Part shown: positions 55,624 through 64,000 of the stretch, in pieces
Numbering within the stretch: the first letter of the stretch is position 1
Layout of the letters: each line of letters opens with the position of its first letter
Assembly: GCA_020055645.1 (NCBI GenBank)
Contig: CM034546.1
Coordinates: 77,624,001 to 77,688,000, forward strand
Direction of reading: 5' to 3'
Origin: Tomocerus qinae
Lineage: Eukaryota > Arthropoda > Collembola > Entomobryomorpha > Tomoceridae
DNA: 64,000 bases
Program-made: the position numbers and the translations under genes
Notes under the pieces: generated by a model
The model's input: only the letters and a program-made list of their open reading frames with translations
Told to the model about the DNA's origin: nothing
Database searches by the model: none

Positions 55624-57495
55624 ATGACGCGTCAAACTTTAGTTAGTGTAATTGCTCCAATTTTAATAATTTTTTCAGTAGTAGACGCAGAACACGGAAC
55701 AGCTACGAATGGGAGATGTAAGTATTTAAAGATCATGCACTAAATTATATTTTGATTATTCACCAAAAATTTACTATTCACTTTAAAGTCTTTTGGCGAC
55801 CTCACCATCACGTTAATCGAAGTCCAAACTCCGATTTACCAATCTGCGTTATCGGTGCTGGATTTAGCGGAGTAGGCGTCGCATTGCAATTGGAGAGACG
55901 GGGTCACAATGTGGAGGTATTCGAGAAGGAATCACAAGTGGGAGGGAAGGTGAAGACCTTCCGATTAGGAGATCAAGTGCAAGTTGACATGTGTCCATTA
56001 TTGATCAGTCCTATCAGCCACAGACTCATAAACTTTATTACGGAGTTCAATTTTAGCAGACAAAATTTTGACGAAAAGGATCGGCGGGGATACGCAATTG
56101 AGAATATGGAAGCGAAAGAAATGTTGCAACCCAATAATGACCAATTGATGAAAATCGGATCTGACATACAACATTATTTAAAGATGATTAAAGACCGATC
56201 TTTGACCGACTTGTCTCATGGATATTTGAAAACATCTCCAAATCTTTTCGTTCCCATGAAGAAATGGTTAGAGGATAATAATCTGCAGAGTCTGAGTCCA
56301 ATAATTACACTGTTGATAACAACTCAAGGGTATGGCGACTTGGAAGACGTCCCTGCCCTTTATGTGATGCAACTGCTGGACGAGTATAAAATGACTACTC
56401 TAGTAAATCCAAATGTGCCATCTTTCTTCTACGTCCAAGAAGGACTTGACAAACTCATTGAAAAAATTGCTAGCAAACTATCTAAACCAGTGTATTTGAG
56501 ACATGAAGTTAAGCGCATCACCAGAAGACGAAATAGTCAAACCATTCATTTCGGAGGATTCGAAGGTGGTCATTATAAACAGTGCTCCAAGGTCGTTCTA
56601 GCTTTTCCACCATTGCTCCAAAATATTCATAGAGAATCATGGAATTGGATGTAGACGAAAAGCATGTACTGGAACAAGTCAAAATCCATAAGTACACTTC
56701 AGCTGCTCTGAGCATCCCGAGTTGGAATCACACTATGTACATCGAAGCACTCCCTCCAACTTATCCTCAAAATTCAGTTATGAGTGCCCCAAAGGGTACT
56801 GGAGAACCTGTTGCTTTTCTTCGACAGAGTTTACCTGGAGTAAGTTTTTAAAATATAATGTTCGGATATTTTATCCGATTTATTAGAAGTCTGAAATTTT
56901 TACTGTTTTTCGTTAAATACGTATAGTGTTATAACATAGTTTGATGAAATATTGGAATTATTGTTTTATTCTGTATTTATGCTGGATTTTATTCTGCATT
57001 TTCTTATGAATACAAGGACGTTTCTCATTACTATATCTTTGATAGTCTGAGATCTGTGCCTGTACATATCTTAAAAGTTAAATTATACCTATACCTGCCT
57101 GCCCAACACAGATATTGCATTCAAATATTTATTTATTTCAGAAAAGGCAACACATCTACAGTTCATATTCATGGATTAGAGGAGATTTCGATTCAGTGTC
57201 CACTCCAGATGACTTGCTACAGATTCAAAACAATTTGAAACAATCTCTCTCTAAAATTGACAAATATGGCAAAGGGACTTCTGAAATTCTGGCAACAAAA
57301 AATCCTGAATATTTCCCTCATGTTAACACTACGAGTCTCCAAAACGGATTTTATAAAAAATTTAATAATATTCAGGGCAGAGGTAGTGTTTACTACGCTA
57401 CAACCCTGTTGACATTCGAAATTATGGAAAAGGCTCTGGAAATGGCAGAAAATCTTTCTCAGAGAATTTCGGGAGATTTACAAAAGGGCGTTTAG
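55624..57495 (+). CDS. Gene C: secreted FAD-dependent oxidoreductase (three exons), frameshifted
   Basis: Exons 55624-55717 (signal peptide, VSVIAPILIIFSVVDA), 55789-56839 and 57142-57495 join in phases 1 and 0 to about 500 residues. Landmarks match the flavin half of gene B: DLPICVIGAGFSGVG, VFEKESQVGGK, QVDMCPLLIS, TTQGYGDLEDVPALYVMQLL, and the final exon with YSSYSWIRGDF and FPHVNTTSLQNGFY. Intron positions in the flavin part coincide with those of gene B. It has its own signal peptide and no domain X. One base appears missing near 56632-56637, within AGAGAATC: the frame shifts between LLQNIHRE and MELDVDEKHVLEQV. Elsewhere conservation with gene B is uniform, so either assembly error or a recent lesion is possible. 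The substrate is unknown; by family it would oxidise a small amine or an activated C-N or C-C bond using FAD. Confidence 0.8.
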
Positions 57496-59365
57496 TAGTT
57501 ATAATAATAATCATCATACTCCGTCAGTATTCTTGTATAAAGGTTTGTATACGTATGTCCTTGTAAGTTTGTAATTAATTGGTAAGGACTAGACTACCAG
57601 TACTGAGTTTTTTCTACATTTCAGCACGCTTAGGCATCAAAAATTTCTCTACTAAATAATCAACGTTCTCTAAAATTCGGGCCAATGCGCAGTCGATAGA
57701 AATTTACTGATTTAAAAATTTTGCTAGTACACTTTATGTGTTAGGATTCAACTAGTTATTCATAACAAGGGTAATTGAATAATACAATCAAGTAATTTAT
57801 TTAGTTGGAAATTATTTCTGTTGTTAGTTCTCACCAATGTACATTAAATTCACTAGGTGCGCACCTACGGGCACCGGTGCCCGTAGTGCGGCATCATCCA
57901 GAAGTATTAAACAAGTTCTTGTACCTATTCACAGAGACGTAATAGCCTCTTAATATCAATGTCGAAATATATAGAAAATTATTACTATCACACTTGTTTC
58001 TGGATGGTTTTTTGCAAGGCAGACATAGATTGTATACTTGTGTCTAATTTTTGTCGGAATTAATCAATTCATATTTATACAGCTTTTGATGCCGACCTTT
58101 ATTTGTTTTCTTATTTTCAAGTTGAGTTTGACAAAATGTATCGTCAATTATATATCCAATATTAAAATGTGGTATCATGGGTGGTATGTGGTATATTGGC
58201 TTCTATTTATAAGACTTGTCATAAAACATATAATATGTACATAACACTCTTCGCCACAATCTGTATTAAGTTATGAATATGACAAATGGAATGTATGTTT
58301 AGACTACTCCCATCCCAAATCCCATGTATATATTTATAGTCAATGGTTTATGAATACGTGTTTATGTTGTTCAAAGATAATAAAAGTTTAGATTACCGTG
58401 GTAGAGAAGATGAATAATTTATTACTCAACTGATTAGAAAGTGACGTTGCATATAGGTGCATGACACATTATTTTATTTATTTGATACTAGTCGGTAACA
58501 AGACCCAATCCCTGTTTTAAACAACGCTAATGATTTTACAAAGAGCAATATTTATTAACTGTTTTCCAGTATACCAATTACATTAGTTTTCCATGAGGTT
58601 CATCATCGATTTACGCGCAAATAGAAGTTTCAATTATCTAATTGAAACATAATTATTTTTCGGGGAATCGGAATTGTGGAAAGGCCGCTCCCATAAGGAT
58701 TTCAGTTCAAGTTTTCACATGACTGACTTTGCCCTTCATATATTTTCAAATGCAATTTTTCAGTTTCCAGTTTTTCCTATTATCTCACATGTAGTATTTT
58801 GTAATTTCTTCCATTTTGTTGATCTTACATTTTAATGCTTGGTTTTATTATTAATTTGAAATTCGAAGAACCTATTGGGTCCATGATCTCCAGTCGACCT
58901 TGAAACATATTTAACTTATCATAACCTTAAAAAACAGGCTTACACGCCTTCTATACATCGTAGGCAGAAAACAAATAAATCTAGCTTTATCTTTGTCGTT
59001 GCTCTGGGCTCTTAAACAAATCGCTTTTGCAGCGAAGTTAGTACCTATATTATATTCTTTCAATTAATAGTTAAAATTTCCTATGATTTTAATGCATCAT
59101 ATTTAATAAAGTTGTATAGCATTAGGTAAGTACATAGTACAGTTGTTTTAAAATTCCCTAACCACTAAGTATACCAGCACTTAGAAAAAGAACAGAAAGC
59201 ATGACGGCATTTATTAGTCAGTTACATCTTTTTATCTCGCTTTTAGCGACGAATAATGACTCATCTGTAAATATTAATATTACATGTATTATTGCAAATA
59301 TTATTATATGAATACAACTCACACTGTCGTACTTTCAGTGTTCGCATGTTACTCTTTTGGCAGAC
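57496..59365. other. Intergenic
   Basis: AT-rich, no gene recognised. It contains the palindrome pair at 57856-57886 and a GTTTCAATTA/TAATTGAAAC inverted repeat at 58627-58648. Confidence 0.5.
57856..57886. repeat. GC-rich nested palindromes
   Basis: GGTGCGCACC (57856-57865) abuts a 22-bp perfect palindrome (57865-57886) centred on GGGCACCGGTGCCC. It is strongly GC-rich in an AT-rich spacer. It could be a MITE end, a hairpin or a binding site. Confidence 0.75.
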
Positions 59366-60496
59366 ATGGCTATAACCAGTTGCACGAGATTTACTTGTAT
59401 TTGCACCACTTACACTGTAATTTTGTTATATAGCTTCGGAAGTTTGTACACCATTACATTTTTTCAGGGAGCCAATTTATCCCCGGAATTTTCGGATTTT
59501 AGTAACTACCGAAATTCTAACCGAACAAAGTCATTGCCCGTAATTGTGCGTCCAGTTGATGGTTTGGGTAACCAATTATTCCAGTATAGTGTGTCATATT
59601 CCATTGCAAGAAGAAGAAATTCAGACTTGTACATTTGTTTACAAGAAAATGACTTTGCCAGTGTGATTGAAAGAAAAAACTCCAGTTCTCAAGGGTCCAA
59701 TTCATATCGCTCGTATATCCTGGATGTTTTCAACATACCTCATGATAAATTGCTCATTATTCCAGAGGGAGAAAAAGACTGTCCCCTGTATAAGTTACCA
59801 GGAAATATAACCAAGGATAATTTTTCTATTTTTACAGACCGCAATTTGATGATCAACCAAATCAATAAAGAAAATGTAATTCAGTTCGACGGCTACGCAG
59901 AATCTGAAATGTTTTTCAGTGACTACAAAGCCGAGTTGATAGACTTATTTACATTTAAAGATAATTCTTCATTCAAATCTCAAGAAATATATAAAATCAT
60001 CAAGAAGATGGACACGACAGAAAGTGTTGCAGTTCATGTACGAAGAGGAGATTTCAGTAGATACAAAAGAACGATTCCCATATCGTACTATTCGCAAGCG
60101 ATGACCCTCATGAATGAACAAATACAACGTCAAACTAACAATGTGCAAAAAAATTTAACTTTTTTCATCTTTTCCGATGATATTCACAGTGCGGAAAAGG
60201 AGTTTAGAGAAATCCTCAAAAATAAAAGTTTTAAAATCGTGTTCTGTTCAAACAGTAATTTCTCTCGGGTTGTGGATTTTTATCTCATGACTAAATGCAA
60301 ACACAATATAATCGCAAATAGTACATTCAGCTGGTGGGCTGCTTATTTAAATAAGCATATTAACAAAATTGTCATTGCTCCTTTACCAAAATTCAATAGT
60401 CGTTGGTTTTACAAGATATCAAATACATACAAGCGCATTTTTGGAGCCGAATGGAATTATCCAACTCAATGGATTACAATTAATCCATTTTCTTAA
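59366..60496 (+). CDS. Alpha-1,2-fucosyltransferase-like (GT11), intronless
   Basis: ATG at 59366, 376 residues. A short cytoplasmic N terminus and one membrane segment (about residues 12-34, TYTVILLYSFGSLYTITFF) fit a type II Golgi enzyme. The catalytic part shows the GT11 motifs: GLGNQLFQYSVSYSIARR near the start, VAVHVRRGDFSRY (the HxRRxD box that binds GDP-fucose), FFIFSDDI, and ANSTFSWWAAYLN near the C terminus. Several N-x-S/T sites are present. It would transfer fucose from GDP-fucose to a galactose acceptor in the secretory pathway, modifying glycans. The gene is one exon, with AATAAA about 50 bases after the stop. Intronless GT11 genes occur in invertebrates, and transfer from bacteria has been proposed in some groups; nothing here decides origin. 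Confidence 0.9.
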   Translation: MAITSCTRFTCICTTYTVILLYSFGSLYTITFFQGANLSPEFSDFSNYRNSNRTKSLPVIVRPVDGLGNQLFQYSVSYSIARRRNSDLYICLQENDFASVIERKNSSSQGSNSYRSYILDVFNIPHDKLLIIPEGEKDCPLYKLPGNITKDNFSIFTDRNLMINQINKENVIQFDGYAESEMFFSDYKAELIDLFTFKDNSSFKSQEIYKIIKKMDTTESVAVHVRRGDFSRYKRTIPISYYSQAMTLMNEQIQRQTNNVQKNLTFFIFSDDIHSAEKEFREILKNKSFKIVFCSNSNFSRVVDFYLMTKCKHNIIANSTFSWWAAYLNKHINKIVIAPLPKFNSRWFYKISNTYKRIFGAEWNYPTQWITINPFS

Positions 60497-61155
60497 AATA
60501 AACAAGGAAAAATTTTAACAACAATGTTAATTTGTACCTTGTTGTATTTAATAAATATTTTACAACAAATATTTGTACCATTGTCTAAAAATGCTTAATA
60601 TATTTGACTTTTGAGTTGTTAGTTTCCATTCTCCAATAAATAATCGATAAAATAAAATAACATGCAGAAGTATAACTTAATTGTATTAAACTGCGAGTGA
60701 ATTCATATAGAAGTATGTATACGAAAGTATTTATCGGGCAGACTGAATAGCAGTCCAATAACCGAAAAGGTGCACTACGCTTACTTATTATAATATGACA
60801 ACATTACAAGGGCGTATCCAGAACGCAACCACAATCACCACCACAACAAAACATTCGACAAGAATTTGCTTCTGTATAAAATTACGTTTCATAAAATGCA
60901 TGGTGTTCGTTTATAGAATTTCTTTTGTTTTTATTCCATTATGCAGATATACAAATAAATTGAGCATTGCAAGCACACACGCTTACATACGTAAATAAGT
61001 ACTAGCCACAGCCTTAAAGTACGTTATTGCATGTGTCATAATCAGGTATGGGACAGTTGTTAAATGCAAAATCAATTTGCGTTACTATTTAGATTTAATT
61101 CATAAACTGATACCATATTATAAAGTAGCCGTTTCCATCTTGCATTAAAATGTAT
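60497..61155. other. Intergenic between convergent genes
   Basis: 3' flanks of the fucosyltransferase (AATAAA near 60549 and 60637) and of the gustatory-receptor-like gene. No other feature. Confidence 0.5.
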
Positions 61156-62379
61156 TTAAAAGGACATCACCAAAGTTATTGTGTAGTTCATTATTTGGAA
61201 CAAAAGTGTTAACGTCGTTGAACGGGAGAAGTAAAAGAAATAGCTTACTTCAACTCTCATTGGACGAAGAAATTTAAGAGATTTCTTGGATTGCTGATTC
61301 CCAATGGAAAACATAAAATTAACAAACTCTGATGATTTAAGAAAAACTTCTGAAGCGTAGGGTATTATAAAGGCGTAAAATGATATTATAATTAACGATA
61401 GACAAGGAAATATTGGATACAATGAAAGCGGAAAAATTTTACGTAAATTAATCGTCGCATAATTACAAAAAAGTAGGAAGGAAACTCCCTGGGACAAGAA
61501 AATAAAAACAATATGTCGGAAAAAGTCGTTCACTAATTGGTTTACTAACCTCATTTCGACGTAGAACTTCTTTGATCTCATGAAAACAGTTAATTTTGAT
61601 AACATTGTATTATAATTGTCATTTAATTTACTGATACTTTTAAACCATTGCAATGTTGTCTTCATATAAACGACAGCCATGATATTGATCCAGAGGGTCG
61701 GAAAAGAAGTCATTGTAAAGAGAGTTAAATGCACAAAATATATAACAATTTTTGTTAAAATATGGAAAAATCCCTCGGGACAAATGTAATCTAAGACATG
61801 AGTAAATACATGGAAGTCTTCAACTACAATTACTGCGCTACCAAAAATGGCTATAAGGCCAAAAGTGTAACAAGATGACTTCATTTGTTGTCCTAAAAAA
61901 TCCACAGTGATGTCCAATGCTAAAGCATCATCTGGATACTCAACTGAAAAATTAAATAGATTTCCGAATTATTTCATATTATCGATAAATTGGAAAGGTG
62001 AATTTGACTTACTTCTGTATTTTTTGTCCATGGCTAAAAACATATTTAGTGGTAGTATAAAGGCCTTCTTGTTGGTTGCAATCGATGTATTCACTTAAAT
62101 GGGTGGTATAAGGACGAATAATTGTAGCACATAAAACATAGTCTCCAGATATGTAAATGGAGTAGATTTCATCATTATTTGTAAAATTAGCAATATAAGT
62201 AAAATTGATGCCAGCAGATACATGCCTACGATTCCAACGTACCAAAATAACAAACGTCGTCTGCTAGGAGTGACGTAAATCTCCATGTCTTTAGGGTTGT
62301 ATTGATATGGACCATATTTAAATAGGTCTACAAAGTGAAAATATGTTTCCAAGGCTTCTCTCATTTCCTTGGAACTCAT
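61156..62379 (-). pseudogene. Gustatory-receptor-like protein with premature stop
   Basis: Exon 1 (62013-62379) and exon 2 (61156-61943), joined in phase 1, would give about 384 residues with seven hydrophobic segments: for example WYVGIVGMYLLASILLILLI, then TFGLIAIFGSAVIVV, VIYFVHLTLFTMTSFPTLWI, FIFLSQGVSFLLFC and YPIFPCLSLIIISFYAFIIP. The C terminus (SRSTTLTLLFQIMNYTITLV) recalls the last helix and TYhhhhhQF region of arthropod gustatory receptors. Such proteins are chemosensory cation channels with an inverted seven-helix topology. Codon 95 is TAA (62095-62097); coding-like sequence (VNTSIATNKKAFILPLNMFL) continues after it in the same frame to the GTAAGT donor. It is therefore either a recent pseudogene, a null allele, or a case of stop readthrough. 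No frameshift was seen. Confidence 0.7.
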
Positions 62380-63805
62380 TTTTTTCAATTTTTAAGTTTT
62401 TCTTTTCAGATAAATCAAAACTGAATTTGAATTGAATGTCACAAACTGATGTCTAACCTATTGCCCTGTTTTGCGTATTCCGCATCGTTGAAAGCTTGCA
62501 GTGTTACCCTTGGAGTTTAGCAGTGATACTGACACAAATATTTAGCTCATGGAGAATATTGATTTGGCTAGATTCTTATTATGGCTAGATTTGACTCTCG
62601 CAGAAACTTATTATAATGGTTTATTTATATTATATACTGCAGACTATTGATTCAGAACATAAAACGTAAGCCGTACGACAATAACATTGTTATTTGATTT
62701 CCATATGCATGGATGTACAATATTCAATACTTTTCATTTAAATGAACATGACTTGGGAAATTGATCAATACCTACTTTAACCTATTTTAAACTACCTCAC
62801 CTCTTCCATATACTTTCTGGTAAATGGTGTTACCGTATAAGCAATGTTGGTTCAGGAATACATCTTTGCTATGCGTTCTCATTAAACATATTGCCAAACT
62901 TTGGAAACGCCATTAATTAAATCAAAATTATTTTATTTAACAAAATATTTTAATATGTGGTTAATTTAAATATGGTTCATTACATTAGAATATTTGATCT
63001 CGTCTTGTAAAATGTGAGGAATGATATTATGAAGAAATAACGATTTATTTTCCCGCAAGGATACCAAATCAAACAGTCCCTGAATGATGCAAAAGACCAC
63101 TTTTCGATTGGTGGAGTGAAAAAAGCCTCCTTCCATTTTTCATTTGTCAGTGAAAAGTACCTTAATCCAATATGTAAATTAAACAGAATAGGATAGCTAA
63201 CCATTTGTATTTGGTATCGTGAGAAAAAAGTACGGATTCCGCATAATCAGTCAGTTAATAAGTTTGCTCAATAAAATAACCTTTCATTAACAACTTTCTG
63301 TTACACCATTACCACTATACAATACAAAATGAAGGGTTTATTTTACTTAACGATACACTTCAAAACTCAGACGGAACATTACTTGGCAAAAAATTATAGT
63401 ACAATTGAAAATTCACAAATAAATATTGTACCTTGGTGCCTAAATCAATTTCAATAGTATAGTAAAATTAACGACTAATTTAATGAAAATGTAAACTGTA
63501 AATTTTGTCTTAATAAATGAATTCTTACTCAAATATCGAAAACGCAATAAAAAGGTATGTAGGTAGCATTTATATCACTACTATGTATGTTGTCGATGTC
63601 ATTTTAAACCATAATGGTGTAAAACAGCACACGCCTCAAGAAACAGCATCAATAATAAATAAGTATCAGTATAATCAAATAATGTTACTGTAGGCGTTAA
63701 ATTTTGTTCATGTAAGAATTTAATCTTTACTATTCCTCTTCAACATACAAATTACATAATAGGTACAGTAAATCGAGAACATTTTTATGAGAGGGGAACG
63801 CTTTA
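62380..63805. other. Intergenic
   Basis: AT-rich; no gene recognised. The 74-codon minus-strand frame at 62980-63204 has no supporting signal. Confidence 0.5.
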
Positions 63806-63945
63806 TTACCACGTTCTTGTTAGATATTGGGGTGGTGGGGGTGGGCGATTGGCATACGCAGCACGAGGAGGAATCGGATAAGGAGATGGGAAACCGTTGG
63901 GACCATAATACGGTTGTTGGTAATACTCTGGTACATCCCACCAAT
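63806..63945 (-). CDS. Last exon of a Pro/Tyr-rich protein, cut by the window edge
   Basis: On the minus strand an acceptor (GATTGCAG) opens a phase-1 frame of 45 residues ending in TAA at 63806-63808. It reads DVPEYYQQPYYGPNGFPSPY, then PIPPRAAYANRPPPPPQYL. The composition is that of an extended tail of a secreted, cuticular or RNA-binding protein. The other exons lie outside the window, so no function is assigned. Confidence 0.5.
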
Positions 63946-64000
63946 CTGCAATCCATTAATATTGATTATTTAAAATGATTAGACAATAACAATGTTTTGA

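Noticed and set aside
15900-60496. Idea that the polyketide synthase, flavoproteins and fucosyltransferase form one biosynthetic cluster
   Set aside because: They are separated by 16-35 kb with unrelated genes such as TBCK between them; no shared regulation is visible. Co-location alone is too weak.
1-64000. CRISPR arrays, rRNA or tRNA genes
   Set aside because: No regular spacer-repeat arrays, no conserved rRNA segments and no tRNA cloverleaf recognised by eye; the organism is eukaryotic. A covariance-model scan would be needed to exclude small RNAs.

Overview
The window is eukaryotic nuclear DNA, almost certainly from an arthropod. It is AT-rich, its genes are split by short GT-AG introns, there is an arthropod initiator (TCAGTTG) and TATAAAA boxes, and it carries ionotropic- and gustatory-receptor relatives, a trypsin-fold serine protease homologue, TBCK, and hAT/MITE elements. 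The large intronless polyketide synthase and the secreted flavoproteins suggest a springtail (Collembola) or similar soil arthropod. That placement is inference; no marker gene here fixes the species.

Layout. 1-8.3 kb: a possible CARD-domain exon (-), a broken ionotropic receptor (+), and a five-exon catalytically dead serine protease homologue (+) assembled from splice sites. 8.9-11.2 kb: a complete seven-exon, GPI-type alkaline phosphatase (-). 13.3-14.4 kb: an intronless P2X-like channel lacking the usual ATP-binding residues (+). 15.9-24.7 kb: a 2,933-residue highly reducing polyketide synthase in one open frame (-), KS-AT-DH-MT-ER-KR-ACP-reductase. 25.4-27.3 kb: a short glycogenin-like gene without its DxD motif (-). 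27.3-33.4 kb: gene-poor, with a 772-bp hAT-type element flanked by a perfect 8-bp duplication and several tandem repeats. 33.4-34.4 kb: an orphan secreted coiled-coil gene (+). 35.7-39.1 kb: TBCK (+). 40.8-57.5 kb: three related genes. Gene A (-) encodes a secreted domain here called X. Gene B (+) fuses X to an FAD-dependent oxidoreductase. Gene C (+) encodes a secreted FAD oxidoreductase alone. 59.4-60.5 kb: intronless GT11 fucosyltransferase (+). 61.2-62.4 kb: gustatory-receptor-like gene with a premature stop (-). 63.8 kb to the edge: last exon of a Pro/Tyr-rich protein (-).

The most interesting material is the A/B/C set, where the same domain occurs alone and fused, implying that X and the flavoenzyme act together outside the cell, and the intronless synthase with a reductive release domain. 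Several genes carry single-base frameshifts. Each falls in or beside a short homopolymer run, so assembly error must be weighed against true decay.
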